From positions 1 through 40,028 of the forward strand of contig JAAYCM010000105.1 in the NCBI GenBank assembly GCA_012729765.1: a DNA stretch of 40,028 nucleotides, written 5' to 3'. This document shows, piece by piece, positions 17,227 through 27,480 of the stretch; position 1 is the first letter of the stretch, and the number at the start of each line of letters is the position of its first letter. The DNA is from Chloroflexota bacterium (GTDB taxonomy: Bacteria; Chloroflexota; Anaerolineae; Aggregatilineales; Aggregatilineaceae). The position numbers were made by a program, and so were the translations under genes. The notes under the pieces are model-generated. The model saw only the letters and a list, made by a program, of their open reading frames with translations, was not told the origin of the DNA and searched no databases.

Positions 17227-19137
17227 ATGTTCAAGAAACGTCTGTTGGTCAGTCTGATAACCCTGCTGCTAGCCGTTGCGATGGCCCTGCCCGCGCTCAA
17301 CTCGGTTGCCCCTGTGGCTGCCCAGGATGGCGGCGAGTATAAAGAAGCCCCCATGCTGGCCGAGCTGGTTGCCGCCGGTGAACTGCCCCCGCTCGAAGAG
17401 CGCCTGCCGGAAAATCCGCGCGTGGTCGAGCTGGCTGAGGGCGATACCGTCGGCGTGTACGGCGGCATCTGGAACCGTGCCTGGCGCGGTGTGAACGACT
17501 TCCACTGCTTTGGCCGCATCATCTACGACCCCGTGCTGCGCTGGCCGCGCGACCCCGCCGATCCGGTACAGCCTGGGCTGGCCGAGCGCTGGGAATGGAA
17601 CGAGGACAGCACCGAGCTGACCCTCTTCTTCCGTCCGGGCCTGAAGTGGTCGGATGGCGTCCCGTTCACCGTCGATGACGTGATCTTCTGGTGGGAAGCG
17701 ATCGAAAACGATACCAACATCACCGCCGCCGTTCATACTGAGTGGCAGTCGCTAACCGAACTGGTGAAGGTGGACGACTCGACCCTCACCCTCAAGTTCT
17801 CCGAGCCGAACGGTCTGGCCGAGACAGTCGGGCTGGCCTTCCATGGCAACCAGTGGCCGCTGGGCTTCGAGCGCTTTGGCTTCTACGCGCCCAAGCACTA
17901 CCTGGAGCAGTTCCACCCGGCCTACAGCGACGCCGGCACGTATGAGTTGTTTGAAGAAAAATCGTTCGACTACAACGTCGAGCGCCCGGTGATGACCGCC
18001 TGGAAGATCACCCAGTACGAGCCGGGCGCGACCCTGATGGTCGCCGAGCGCAACCCGTACTACTGGGCAGTTGACGTCGAAGGCAACCAGCTTCCGTACA
18101 TCGATCAGGTTTACTTCCACCTCGTCGAAGACGTGGCGGGCGTGAACGTGATGGGTGTTGCAGGCGAGCTGGATATGCAGGCGCGCGCGATCGACCTGGC
18201 GCAGTATCCGGTCTATGTCGAGAACGCTGAAGCCAACGACTACCAAATGCTGCTCTGGCCGCAGGCCCAGGCGTCCAACGCCACCTTCTTCATCAACCAG
18301 AGCTATTCCGATCCGAAGTACCGTGAGTTGTTCCAGAACTTCGATTTCCGCCGCGCGCTCTCGCTGGCCATCGACCGCAACGCGCTGAACGAGATCGTCT
18401 TCCTGGGCCAGGGCGTGCCGCGCACCGCGACCGTCGTCCCGGCTTCACCCTACTACGATCCTGAGATCGAGGCCGTGAACGCCGAGTACGATCCTGCCAC
18501 CGCCGAGAGCCTGCTCGACGGCATGGGACTGGTCAAGGGCGATGATGGCTTCCGCACCTTCGCCGACGGCTCCGATCTGCTGATCGTGATCCACACCGCC
18601 GGCACGGGCGCGGGCGAGCTGGCCTCGGCTGAGCTGGTGACCGAGTGGTGGAACGCGGTTGGCGTGCGGACCGAGCTGGTTCAGGAAACGCGTGAAGTCT
18701 ACTGGGCCGGCGCAGGCGCGAACGAGCACATGGTTTCGACCTGGACGACCGACCGTGGTCTGGTTCCGATGGTGGACCCGATCTACCAGTTCCCGTTTGA
18801 CGAGCGCTCGTGGATGGCCCCCGCCTTCGGTACCTGGTACAAGACCGGCGGCGCGCAGGGCGAAGCACCCAACGAGGAGCTCAAGCAGGCGATGGATCTG
18901 TACGACAAGTTCAAGATCACGACCGATCCGGCAGCCCAGCTTGAAATCGGCAAGGAGCTGGTCCGGCTCGCGTCCACGCGGCTGTGGGTGATCGGCACGG
19001 TCGGTATGGTTCCGACCCCGGTTGTCGTGAAGAACAACTTCATGAACGTTGGGGAAGAGCATACCGCTGACTGGATCATCATGACCCCCGGCACCCAGGA
19101 CCCCGCGCACTACTACTTCGCGGACGGCGGCCAGTAA
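17227..19137 (+). CDS. ABC importer substrate-binding protein, family 5 (Opp/Dpp type)
   Basis: 636 aa with a Sec signal peptide (MFKKRLLVSLITLLLAVAMA, cleavage near VAAQ). The mature protein has the SBP_bac_5 build, e.g. DDVIFWWEAI, FRRALSLAIDRNALNE and ERNPYYWAVD. It delivers ligand to the two permeases encoded downstream. The family is named for peptides, but many members in carbohydrate loci bind oligosaccharides; the neighbouring lyase and kdu genes make uronic-acid oligomers the likely ligand. AAGGAG lies 6 bp before the ATG. It lacks a lipobox Cys. First gene of a run of about ten plus-strand genes. Confidence 0.9.
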   Translation: MFKKRLLVSLITLLLAVAMALPALNSVAPVAAQDGGEYKEAPMLAELVAAGELPPLEERLPENPRVVELAEGDTVGVYGGIWNRAWRGVNDFHCFGRIIYDPVLRWPRDPADPVQPGLAERWEWNEDSTELTLFFRPGLKWSDGVPFTVDDVIFWWEAIENDTNITAAVHTEWQSLTELVKVDDSTLTLKFSEPNGLAETVGLAFHGNQWPLGFERFGFYAPKHYLEQFHPAYSDAGTYELFEEKSFDYNVERPVMTAWKITQYEPGATLMVAERNPYYWAVDVEGNQLPYIDQVYFHLVEDVAGVNVMGVAGELDMQARAIDLAQYPVYVENAEANDYQMLLWPQAQASNATFFINQSYSDPKYRELFQNFDFRRALSLAIDRNALNEIVFLGQGVPRTATVVPASPYYDPEIEAVNAEYDPATAESLLDGMGLVKGDDGFRTFADGSDLLIVIHTAGTGAGELASAELVTEWWNAVGVRTELVQETREVYWAGAGANEHMVSTWTTDRGLVPMVDPIYQFPFDERSWMAPAFGTWYKTGGAQGEAPNEELKQAMDLYDKFKITTDPAAQLEIGKELVRLASTRLWVIGTVGMVPTPVVVKNNFMNVGEEHTADWIIMTPGTQDPAHYYFADGGQ

Positions 19138-19218
19138 TCCCGTCCTGACATCAACACCGACCGGGCGCTGCCAGGCGCAGTGCCCGGTCTTCACCAGTTA
19201 TTTGCCGGAGGTAGTCCT

Positions 19219-20202
19219 ATGTTGACCTATATCATCCGACGCATCCTGACGATGTTCCCGATGCTGTTGGTGATCTCATTCATCTCGTTCTTCATCATCC
19301 AACTGCCCCCCGGCGATTTTCTAACCACGCGGCAGGCAGTCCAGGGAACCAGCGGCGGCGGCATGACGACCGACCAGGCCAATCTGCTGCGCGAGCGCTA
19401 TGGGCTGGATGAGCCGATGATGGTTCAATACTGGAAATGGATCCGGGGCTTTCCCGAAGGAGACTTCGGCTACTCGTTCGAATGGAACAGCGATGTGTGG
19501 GAGCTGGTCGATGACCGGATCGGCTACACCCTGCTGCTTGGGGTCGGCTCGCTGATCATCATGTTTATCCTGTCGATCCCGGTTGGAATCTATTCGGCGA
19601 CTCACCAATACTCCATCGGCGATACACTGCTCTCGGCACTGGCCTTTCTAGGGCTGTCGCTGCCCGGCTTTCTGCTCGCGCTGATCTGGTTGTACGTCGG
19701 CGGCATCCTGCTCGATATGGATGTCATGGGCGACCAGTCGAAGGAGTTTCTCAACCAGCCCTGGACGCTCGCCAAAGCCTGGGACTATTTCCTGCATCTC
19801 TGGCCCCCGGCGCTCATCCTGGCGCTGGCCGGGACGGCCCAGCTTGTGCGCATCATGCGCAACGGCATGCTGGAGACGATGAACGAGCAGTACATCACCA
19901 CCGCCCGCGCCAAAGGGCTGCACGAGCGCAAGGTGATCAACAAATACGCGGTGCGCGCGGCGATCAACCCCGTGATCAGCGTGATGGCGATGGAAGTGCC
20001 CAAGATTATCTCGTCCTCGATCCTGATCGGCGTGGTGATGTCGATCCCGACCACCGGGCCAACCTTCCTGAGCGCGCTGCGCAGCCAGGATATGTATGTC
20101 GCCGGCACGCTGCTGATGCTCACCTCGGTGATGCTGCTGGTCGCCAATCTGATCGCTGACCTGGTGCTCGGCTGGATAGACCCAAGGATTGTGTACTCAT
20201 GA
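19219..20202 (+). CDS. ABC importer permease 1 (OppB/DppB type)
   Basis: 327 aa, six predicted membrane segments. The first begins at the N-terminus (MLTYIIRRILTMFPMLLVIS), and the cytoplasmic EAA-type loop YITTARAKGLHERKVINKY lies in the last third. The ATG at 19219 follows GGAGGT; the longer open frame from 19180 has no such site. The next gene starts inside its stop codon (ATGA). It forms the transmembrane pore with permease 2. Confidence 0.93.
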   Translation: MLTYIIRRILTMFPMLLVISFISFFIIQLPPGDFLTTRQAVQGTSGGGMTTDQANLLRERYGLDEPMMVQYWKWIRGFPEGDFGYSFEWNSDVWELVDDRIGYTLLLGVGSLIIMFILSIPVGIYSATHQYSIGDTLLSALAFLGLSLPGFLLALIWLYVGGILLDMDVMGDQSKEFLNQPWTLAKAWDYFLHLWPPALILALAGTAQLVRIMRNGMLETMNEQYITTARAKGLHERKVINKYAVRAAINPVISVMAMEVPKIISSSILIGVVMSIPTTGPTFLSALRSQDMYVAGTLLMLTSVMLLVANLIADLVLGWIDPRIVYS

Positions 20203-21425
20203 TCGAAGGAACGCGAGACTCACAACAACCACTCGATCAGGCCGATTTCGTCAGCCGCCAGGCCGAAGAGCTGCGCGAGCGCTATCGTGAAATCGCCGAC
20301 GCCGAGCAGGCCCGTGCGCTGGATGCCGAGATCAGCGCCCTGACCGAAGCCGAGGTGAAATTCGCCGCGTCACAGTGGGGGATGATCCGGCGGCGCTTCC
20401 TGCGCAACCGGGCGGCCATCGTCGGCGGTGTCGTCGTGCTGCTGTTCTATCTCGGCGCGATCCTGGGCGACTTCATCGCGCCCTATGCCCTCGAAACGCG
20501 CTTCGTCGAGCAGGCCTATCTGCCCCCACAGCGCGTCCACTTCATCGACGGCGGCAGCATTCGCCCGTTCGTGTACAAGGTCGAGTCCGGGCGCGACCCC
20601 CGAACACTTAAAAAAGTTCATGTCACGACCGACGAAAAGGTTTATCTGAACTTCTTCACCCGGGGCGACCGCTACGACTTTTTTGGCCTGTTCGAAACCG
20701 ACATCCACCTGTTCGGCTCCAGCACCGGCGATGTGGTCAGCATTCTGGGCACCGACATGCAGGGGCGCGATATGTTCTCGCGCATCATGTTAGGCAGCCA
20801 GATTTCGCTGTTTATTGGCCTGTTCGGCGTCGTGCTCAGCCTCGTTTTTGGCACGATCCTGGGGATCGTATCGGGCTACTACGGCGGCATTGTGGATGAA
20901 ATCAGCCAGCGCACCATCGAGGTCGTGCGTGCCTTCCCGTCGATCCCGCTGTGGATGGCGCTCTCGGCGGCGGTCCCAGCCGGCTGGTCTCAGACCAAGA
21001 CCTACCTGGCGGTGACGGTCATCCTCTCGCTGGTCGGCTGGACCTGGCTTGCGCGCCAACTGCGCGGGCAGGTGCTCGCGCTGCGCCAGAGCGATTACGT
21101 GATGGCGGCGCGCCTGGCTGGGGCCAGTGACGCGCGCATCATCTTCAAACATTTAATCCCGGCGACCCTGGGGCAGATCATCGTCGTGGCGACGCTGTCG
21201 CTGCCCTCGATGATCCTGGCCGAGACGGCGCTGAGCTTCCTGGGGCTGGGCCTGCGCCCGCCGATCACCAGTTGGGGCGTTTTGATCCAGCAGGCGCAGA
21301 ATCTCGAGTCGCTGGCGCTGTATCCCTGGGTCTTTACCCCCGCCATCTTCATCGTCGTCGTGATCCTGGCCTTCAGCTTCCTGGGTGATGGCCTGCGCGA
21401 CGCGGCTGATCCCTATACCATCTGA
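20199..21425 (+). CDS. ABC importer permease 2 (OppC/DppC type)
   Basis: 408 aa, longer than a usual OppC (about 300 aa). A charged N-terminal stretch of about 60 residues precedes the first membrane segment, and roughly 90 residues between the first and second segments (HFIDGGSIRPF to GTDMQGRDMFSR) form an enlarged outer loop. The loop ending in GTDMQGRDMFSRIM is characteristic of the OppC N-terminal domain family, and DYVMAARLAGASDARIIFKH is the EAA loop. Overlaps permease 1 by 4 bp. Confidence 0.92.
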   Translation: MIEGTRDSQQPLDQADFVSRQAEELRERYREIADAEQARALDAEISALTEAEVKFAASQWGMIRRRFLRNRAAIVGGVVVLLFYLGAILGDFIAPYALETRFVEQAYLPPQRVHFIDGGSIRPFVYKVESGRDPRTLKKVHVTTDEKVYLNFFTRGDRYDFFGLFETDIHLFGSSTGDVVSILGTDMQGRDMFSRIMLGSQISLFIGLFGVVLSLVFGTILGIVSGYYGGIVDEISQRTIEVVRAFPSIPLWMALSAAVPAGWSQTKTYLAVTVILSLVGWTWLARQLRGQVLALRQSDYVMAARLAGASDARIIFKHLIPATLGQIIVVATLSLPSMILAETALSFLGLGLRPPITSWGVLIQQAQNLESLALYPWVFTPAIFIVVVILAFSFLGDGLRDAADPYTI

Positions 21426-21432
21426 GGGCGCT

Positions 21433-22437
21433 ATGAATCCTGAGAATGTGCTCGAAATCGATGACCTTCAGGTGCACTTTCACACCCTGGATGGCGTCGT
21501 ACGCGGCGTGGACGGCGTAACCTTCGACGTGCGTGCCGGCGAGACAATCGGCGTGGTGGGCGAATCCGGCTGCGGCAAGAGCGTGACCGCGATGGCGATT
21601 ATGCGCCTGCTGCCCAGGCGCGTCGCCCGCATTCCGTCCGGCGCGATCCGCTTCCGGCGCGGCAATGGCGACGAGGTCGATCTGGCGAAGATCGATCCCG
21701 AAGGCAGTCTGATTCGTGAGATTCGCGGTAACGAGATCGCCATGATCTTCCAGGAGCCGATGACTTCACTCTCGCCGCTGCACACCATCGGCGATCAGAT
21801 CATGGAAGCGATCATCCTGCACCAGCAGGTAGACGAGAAGGAAGCCGAAGCGCGCGCGGTCGAGATGCTGAAGGCGGTGCGCATCGCCAGCCCGCAGGAG
21901 TTCATCCGCTCCTACCCCCACCAGTATTCGGGTGGGATGCGCCAGCGGGCCATGATCGCCATGGCGCTGTCGTGCAACCCGTCGCTGCTGATCGCGGACG
22001 AGCCGACCACCGCACTGGACGTGACCATTCAGGCCCAGATTCTCGACCTGATGCGCCAGCTACAGAACGAGTTCAGCTCGGCGATCATGATGATCACGCA
22101 CAACCTGGGCGTGATCAACGAGACGGCTGACCGCATCGTCGTGATGTACTTGGGGAAGATCGTGGAGATCGCCGACCGCCGAACCCTGTTCAAGCGCCCG
22201 GCCCACCCCTATACCGTCGGGCTGATGCAGTCTGTCCCGGAGATGGGCAACACCGACCAGAAGCGGCTGCACCCCATCCCCGGCATGATCCCCGATCCGT
22301 TCAATGTGCCCCAGGGGTGCAGCTTCCACCCGCGCTGCCCGGCCCGCAAGAAGGCGGCCTGCACCGATCCGGCGGGCGTGCCGCTGCTCGAAGTCGAGCC
22401 GGGGCACTGGGTCCGCTGCACGCTGTATACGGACTGA
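21433..22437 (+). CDS. ABC importer ATPase 1 (OppD/DppD type)
   Basis: 334 aa. Walker A is GESGCGKS, the Q-loop [14 protein letters not shown], signature [15 protein letters not shown] and Walker [13 protein letters not shown]. The C-terminal oligopeptide-transporter extension has the Cys motif [15 protein letters not shown]. It pairs with ATPase 2 to drive import. The ATG at 21433 lies 8 bp after the permease 2 stop; a longer frame upstream is overlap with that gene. Confidence 0.94.
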   Translation: MNPENVLEIDDLQVHFHTLDGVVRGVDGVTFDVRAGETIGVVGESGCGKSVTAMAIMRLLPRRVARIPSGAIRFRRGNGDEVDLAKIDPEGSLIREIRGNEIAMIFQEPMTSLSPLHTIGDQIMEAIILHQQVDEKEAEARAVEMLKAVRIASPQEFIRSYPHQYSGGMRQRAMIAMALSCNPSLLIADEPTTALDVTIQAQILDLMRQLQNEFSSAIMMITHNLGVINETADRIVVMYLGKIVEIADRRTLFKRPAHPYTVGLMQSVPEMGNTDQKRLHPIPGMIPDPFNVPQGCSFHPRCPARKKAACTDPAGVPLLEVEPGHWVRCTLYTD

Positions 22438-22442
22438 ACGCT

Positions 22443-23489
22443 ATGACAAACACCCGCAACACTCTACTTGAAATCAAAAACCTGAAGATGCATTTTCCCA
22501 TCCGGCGCGGCCTGCTCAAACGGGTCGTCGGGCACGTCCGCGCCGTCGATGATGTCAGCTTCGAAGTCTTTCAGGGCGAGACGCTGGGCCTGGTGGGCGA
22601 GTCGGGCTGCGGCAAGACGACGCTGGGGCGCTGTGTCGTGCGCGCCTACCGGCCTACGTCGGGCGAGATTCTCTATCAGGCCGGCGACGGATCGGCGGTT
22701 TCCAGCAACGGCAGCGGCCAGCCGGTGATCGACTTCGCCCGGCTCACCTCGCGCCAGCTTCGCGCCTATCGCCACGAAATCCAGATGATCTTCCAGGACC
22801 CCTACTCGTCACTCAACCCGCGTATGACCGTGCTGGACATCGTCAGCGAGCCGCTGGTGATCCATACCAAACTGCGCGGCGACGCGCTCAAGTCGGAAGT
22901 CGGCGATCTGCTGCGGCGCGTGGGTCTGCGTCCGGAGCACATGAACCGCTACCCCAACGCCTTCAGCGGCGGGCAGCGGCAGCGCATCGGGATCGCGCGC
23001 GCCCTGGCCCTGCGCCCCAAGCTGATCGTCTGCGACGAGCCGGTTTCGGCGCTGGACGTGTCGGTCCAGGCCCAGGTCGTCAATCTGCTGCAAGACTTGC
23101 AGCGCGAACTGGGGCTGACCTATCTGTTTATCGCGCACGATCTGTCGGTGGTGCAGCATATCAGCAACCGCGTCGCGGTGATGTATCTCGGCAAGGTGGT
23201 CGAGCTGGCCGAGGCCAAACGACTCTACCAGAATCCGCTCCACCCCTACACCGAGGCGCTGCTCTCGGCGGTGCCCTCGACCAACCCGGACATCACGCGC
23301 GAGCGGATCATCCTCACCGGCGACGTGCCCACCCCGATCAACCCGCCGCCCGGCTGCGCCTTTCACCCGCGCTGCCGCTATGCTCAGGATGTCTGCCAGC
23401 GCGAGACTCCGGCCTGGCGCGCCCTGGAAGACGGGCACCATGTCGCCTGCCATTTCGCCGATCAACTATCGCTCACTGGAGTTAACTGA
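22443..23489 (+). CDS. ABC importer ATPase 2 (OppF/DppF type)
   Basis: 348 aa. Walker [11 protein letters not shown]-loop [14 protein letters not shown], signature [15 protein letters not shown] and Walker [13 protein letters not shown]; the C-terminal Cys motif reads [14 protein letters not shown]. It starts 6 bp after the ATPase 1 stop. With the two permeases and the binding protein this completes a five-gene importer, so the transporter should be functional without genes elsewhere. Confidence 0.94.
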   Translation: MTNTRNTLLEIKNLKMHFPIRRGLLKRVVGHVRAVDDVSFEVFQGETLGLVGESGCGKTTLGRCVVRAYRPTSGEILYQAGDGSAVSSNGSGQPVIDFARLTSRQLRAYRHEIQMIFQDPYSSLNPRMTVLDIVSEPLVIHTKLRGDALKSEVGDLLRRVGLRPEHMNRYPNAFSGGQRQRIGIARALALRPKLIVCDEPVSALDVSVQAQVVNLLQDLQRELGLTYLFIAHDLSVVQHISNRVAVMYLGKVVELAEAKRLYQNPLHPYTEALLSAVPSTNPDITRERIILTGDVPTPINPPPGCAFHPRCRYAQDVCQRETPAWRALEDGHHVACHFADQLSLTGVN

Positions 23490-23490
23490 G

Positions 23491-25398
23491 TTGCACCGAC
23501 CGTCAAAATCAGAGTTAAAGGCGTGGCTGGCCCACCCTGCCCCACTCGCCGATCTGCGCGAGCAGGTCCGGCAGTCGCCCACTACGCCTCAACTGCTGGC
23601 CGCTGTCCGGCAGGAAATCCCGGACCTGGACACCATCCCGGCGCTGACCTACACGCTCTACCGCGAGTTCGAGCATGTCGGCTGGCGTCCCGGCTATGAG
23701 AATCCCTACTTCCTCAAGCGGGCCAAGCTCACCCGTGCCGTGCTCGAATTCCTGCTCGGTGATGAAAGCGCGCTCGACGCGATCCACAACCTGGCGTGGA
23801 GCATCTGCGAGGAGACAACCTGGGTCCTGCCCGCTCACGAAGAGCAGGGACCGGGCTATTGGGACCTGATCCCGCCGCGCGCCCGCACCGAACCGCTCGG
23901 CGCACATACCATGCTCACCCGCGCGCCGGATTCAATCGACCTGTTTGCCGCCGAAACAGGCGCGGCTCTGGCCGAGACGGTCTACCTGGTTGGCGACGCG
24001 CTCAATCCCGAAGTTCGGCAGCGTATCCGGCAGGAAGTCGAGCGCCATATCTTCAAGCCCTACCTCGCCTACGCGCGCGATCACTGGTGGTTCAAGGGCG
24101 CGCTCAACTGGAACGGTGTCTGCAACGGCTCGATTGGACTGGCCTTCCTGCGGCTGGAAAACGATCTGGAGACGCTGGCCGAGGCGCTGTCGCTGGTGTT
24201 GGAAGGGTTCGAGGCGTACATCGCGACCGGCTTCGAGGCCGACGGCGGCTCGATTGAGGGCCTCGGCTATTGGAATTATGGCCTGATGTACTACATCACC
24301 GTGGCCGAGCTGCTGCGCGAACTGACCGGCGGCGCGCTCGATCTGCTGGCCCAGCCGCGCCTGCGCGCGATCGCGGCCTACCCGGTCGGCATGGTGCTCG
24401 CCCCGCCCAACCGCTTCATCAACTTCGGCGATTCGACCGAAACCCAGACGCTCTCGGCGGGCGTGGTCAACCGGCTGGCAGAGCGCACCGGCGTTACGGC
24501 CCTGCGCGCGCTCTTCAGCCCGCTCGAAGGTGCGCACGACTCCGAAGCCGGGGCGCACCGCAAGCGCGACGTTTCGAAGCGCTTCGGCTACAACTACTAT
24601 TCCAAGCTGCCGATCGTCCACCGCACAGCGGCCTGGTGGGACAGCACGCAGCCTGCCCCGCCTTTGGAGCAGCAGGACTTCTACCTGCCCGATACCGGCC
24701 TGATCAAGCTCGTGGGTCGCAGCGCGCAGGGCCAGCCGGTGCTGCTCGTCGCCAAGTCCGGCCACAACGACGGGCATCACAGCCACACCGATATCGCAAC
24801 CTTCATCGTGAATGTGGCGGGCGAGAGCCTGTTGCCGGATGCCGGGCGCGGCCTCTACAGCAAGGAATATTTCCGGCAGGCGCGCTATCAGAATGTTTTC
24901 AACAACTCGTACAGCCACAACGTGCCGCGCATCGACGGCCAGCTTCAGGCTCCAGGGCCGGAATTCGGCGGGCAGCAGCAGTTCTACGGTACAATCGTCG
25001 AACAGGGCCAGCAGAACGGTACCAAACACGTCGTGATCGACTTCGCCGCCGCCTACGATCTCCCGACGATGACAGGCGCGCGCCGCCGCCTTGAGGTAGA
25101 GTCTGAGGGCGGCACGATCACCCTGGCAGACCATTTCACCTTCGACGGCGGTCCCCTGGCAATCGAGGAAGCATTCGTCACCTGGGGCCAGGTCAAGACT
25201 TCCGGCGGCACAGCGCGGATCACGGGCGAACACGCCGCGCTGACCCTGCGCATCATCGAGCCGGAAGGCATGGGCTTCGCGGTCGAGGAGTTGGTCGAAG
25301 CCTGCCGCGAGAACGAGCTGGATGCCGTGCTCAAGCGCCTGAGCGTCGCTCTGCCCACCGGCGCAGTACAGTTCAGGATGCAGATCGTCCCGGACTAG
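23491..25398 (+). CDS. Heparinase II/III-family polysaccharide lyase-like protein, no signal peptide
   Basis: 635 aa. The N-terminal half is helical and alginate-lyase-like, with HWWFKGALNWNGVCNG at about 190-205 and GSIEGLGYWNYG; the second half matches the Heparinase II/III beta-sandwich domain, with SGHNDGHHSHTDIATF around residues 423-438 and NNSYSHNVPRIDG after it. Enzymes of this fold cleave uronic-acid polysaccharides by beta-elimination, using Tyr and His. The chosen TTG at 23491 follows the ATPase stop by one base and has GGAG 9 bp upstream; an in-frame ATG at 23440 inside the previous gene is the alternative. Neither start gives a signal peptide, so the protein should act in the cytoplasm on imported oligomers. 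The exact substrate is not clear. Confidence 0.83.
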   Translation: MHRPSKSELKAWLAHPAPLADLREQVRQSPTTPQLLAAVRQEIPDLDTIPALTYTLYREFEHVGWRPGYENPYFLKRAKLTRAVLEFLLGDESALDAIHNLAWSICEETTWVLPAHEEQGPGYWDLIPPRARTEPLGAHTMLTRAPDSIDLFAAETGAALAETVYLVGDALNPEVRQRIRQEVERHIFKPYLAYARDHWWFKGALNWNGVCNGSIGLAFLRLENDLETLAEALSLVLEGFEAYIATGFEADGGSIEGLGYWNYGLMYYITVAELLRELTGGALDLLAQPRLRAIAAYPVGMVLAPPNRFINFGDSTETQTLSAGVVNRLAERTGVTALRALFSPLEGAHDSEAGAHRKRDVSKRFGYNYYSKLPIVHRTAAWWDSTQPAPPLEQQDFYLPDTGLIKLVGRSAQGQPVLLVAKSGHNDGHHSHTDIATFIVNVAGESLLPDAGRGLYSKEYFRQARYQNVFNNSYSHNVPRIDGQLQAPGPEFGGQQQFYGTIVEQGQQNGTKHVVIDFAAAYDLPTMTGARRRLEVESEGGTITLADHFTFDGGPLAIEEAFVTWGQVKTSGGTARITGEHAALTLRIIEPEGMGFAVEELVEACRENELDAVLKRLSVALPTGAVQFRMQIVPD

Positions 25399-25438
25399 TT
25401 TTTTAAGTTTTTCACCGCAACTGTAAAGGTCAGGTTCT

Positions 25439-26623
25439 ATGATTGGCAGTACGCGCAAGTCCGAAATCCGCGAGTTCACCGACGAGAAAACCGGGCGCAC
25501 GATCAGGCAACTGACCGCGACCGGCAACAACGTCCATCTCTACTTCACCGAAAACTCGTTCGATCAGAACGACAACGCGATCATCTTCATGTCGGACCGC
25601 GATTCGGGCGCGGATCGCGCACCGCACGAAGATCCGCAGTACAGCATCTACCGGATGGACCTCGACAGCGGGCTGGTCGAGCGCCTGACCGATGACGTGC
25701 TCAACTCGCCCCACGCCGCCACCAAAACGCCCGACAGCGAGTTGATCGCCTACACCACCGACAAACAGGAAGTGCGCGTCCTCAACACGCGCACCGGCCA
25801 GACCACCACGATCTACCAGGAAACCGGCCCGTTTGGGATCGCCAGCGTGCCCTCGATTGCCGCCAACCGGCGCTATGTCGCGTTCTGCCGCAACGAGGAG
25901 TCCGAGGCCCCGATCCACTATCAGGGGGCCAACTACTACGGCTTCAAGGAGCGCTTCTACGCGATCAAAGATGGGCGTATCACGGTTGCCTTCATCGACG
26001 GCTCCGGCGCGTTCGACATCTTCAAAGATACGCACCAACTCGGCCACTTCCAGTTTTCGCCCGACGACCCAACAATCGGCTCATTCTGCCACGAAGGCCC
26101 CTGGAACCTGGTCACGCAGCGTATCTGGTTCCTGGATTTCATCTCGCGCGAGGCGCGGCCCTGCTTCCGCCAGGACGAGCATGACTCAATCGGGCACGAG
26201 TTCTGGACGCACGACGGCTATATGTTCTTCGACAATCGCGGCCCCGGCCACGACGGCACAATCACATCGGATCGCACGCAGGCGGTGGCGACCGATATCG
26301 CCGTCAACGAGAACGACATGATCCCGTTCGTCGGCCTGATGGACCGCCAGGGCAACCTGGTCAAGCGGATCGATATGCCCTACTACTGCAACCACTATCA
26401 CGCCAACCCGGATAATACCGTGCTGGTCGGCGACGATGTGGACGATCTCGTCCTGATCGATATTGCGGGCGAAACGGCCACGCTCGAAACGCTGTGCCAC
26501 CACAAAACATCCTGGCACACCCAAAGCAGCCACTGCCATCCCACCTGGAGCTGGGACGGCCAGCGGATTCTGTACGCGTCCGATCACGGCGGGCGCGTCC
26601 AGCTTTATATGCTCGAACTGTAG
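25439..26623 (+). CDS. ogl: Oligogalacturonate lyase (PL22)
   Basis: 394 aa seven-bladed propeller enzyme. PL22 enzymes split digalacturonate and its unsaturated form to 5-keto-4-deoxyuronate in the cytoplasm. The metal site described for the family appears as His at 319 or 321 (NHYHAN) and the Q-x2-H-x-H cluster Gln362, His365, His367 in HTQSSHCHPTW. The N-terminus also fits (TRKSEIREFTDEKTGR, then LYFTENSFD). There is no signal peptide. It lies 40 bp after the heparinase-like gene and 16 bp before kduI, which uses its product. Some relatives are only annotated as TolB-like propellers, but the metal motif supports an active lyase. Confidence 0.88.
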   Translation: MIGSTRKSEIREFTDEKTGRTIRQLTATGNNVHLYFTENSFDQNDNAIIFMSDRDSGADRAPHEDPQYSIYRMDLDSGLVERLTDDVLNSPHAATKTPDSELIAYTTDKQEVRVLNTRTGQTTTIYQETGPFGIASVPSIAANRRYVAFCRNEESEAPIHYQGANYYGFKERFYAIKDGRITVAFIDGSGAFDIFKDTHQLGHFQFSPDDPTIGSFCHEGPWNLVTQRIWFLDFISREARPCFRQDEHDSIGHEFWTHDGYMFFDNRGPGHDGTITSDRTQAVATDIAVNENDMIPFVGLMDRQGNLVKRIDMPYYCNHYHANPDNTVLVGDDVDDLVLIDIAGETATLETLCHHKTSWHTQSSHCHPTWSWDGQRILYASDHGGRVQLYMLEL

Positions 26624-26639
26624 AAGGAGTAACTACATC

Positions 26640-27473
26640 ATGGAAATGCGCTATCCGTCGCATCCCGAAACGGTCAAACATTTCAGCACGCAGCAGCTTC
26701 GCGACGAGTTCCTGATCCCCACGCTGTTTACTGACGGCGCGATCAAGCTGGTCTACAGCCATATCGACCGCGTGATCACGGGCGGAGCGTGCCCCACCGG
26801 CGCGCCGCTGCGCCTCGAAGGCGATCCAAAGGAGCTCGGTGCGGACTTCTTCTTGCAGCGCCGCGAGCTGGGCGTCGTCAATGTCGGCGGCGCGGGCAAG
26901 ATCGTCGTCGATGGCACGTCCTACCCGATGCAGAAGCTCGACGGGCTGTATGTCGGTCAGGGCGCGCAGGAAGTCTGCTTCGAGAGCGACGGCGCCGCCC
27001 AGCCCGCCCACTTCTACTTTGTCAGCACGCCGGCGCACCAGCCCTACCCTACAACCCATATCCCGCTCGCCGATGCATCGCCGGCGCACCTGGGCAGCCT
27101 GAGCAACTCGAACGAGCGCACGATCTACAAGTACATCCACCCCGACGGTGTCAAAAGCTGCCAGTTGGTGATGGGCGTGACGCTGTTGGAGCCAAACAAT
27201 ATGTGGAACACCATGCCGGTCCACACCCACGCCCGCCGTATGGAAGTCTATTTCTACTTCGACATCGCCGAAAATAATGTCGTCTTTCACCTGATGGGCG
27301 AGCCGGAAGAAACGCGCCACATCGTGATCCGCAACGAGCAGGCGGTCATCTCGCCAAGCTGGTCGATCCACGCGGGCATGGGCACCGGCAATTACACCTT
27401 TATCTGGGCGATGGCCGGCGAGAACCAGACCTTCAGCGATATGGATGCCGTTTCGATGGATACGCTGAAATAG
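26640..27473 (+). CDS. kduI: 5-keto-4-deoxyuronate isomerase
   Basis: 277 aa, one residue shorter than the E. coli enzyme. It converts 4-deoxy-L-threo-5-hexosulose uronate to 3-deoxy-D-glycero-2,5-hexodiulosonate. The zinc ligands are visible as His195, His197 and Glu202 (HTHARRMEVYFYFD) and His244 (SWSIHAG). GAAGGAG stands 9 bp before the ATG at 26640; the open frame reaching further upstream overlaps the ogl gene and is ignored. It is the step between Ogl and KduD. Confidence 0.96.
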   Translation: MEMRYPSHPETVKHFSTQQLRDEFLIPTLFTDGAIKLVYSHIDRVITGGACPTGAPLRLEGDPKELGADFFLQRRELGVVNVGGAGKIVVDGTSYPMQKLDGLYVGQGAQEVCFESDGAAQPAHFYFVSTPAHQPYPTTHIPLADASPAHLGSLSNSNERTIYKYIHPDGVKSCQLVMGVTLLEPNNMWNTMPVHTHARRMEVYFYFDIAENNVVFHLMGEPEETRHIVIRNEQAVISPSWSIHAGMGTGNYTFIWAMAGENQTFSDMDAVSMDTLK

Positions 27474-27480
27474 GCGGTGG

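Noticed and set aside
23932..25530. 532-aa minus-strand open frame over the heparinase-like gene
   Set aside because: Composition typical of an antisense shadow and no motif; the plus-strand gene has clear family segments.
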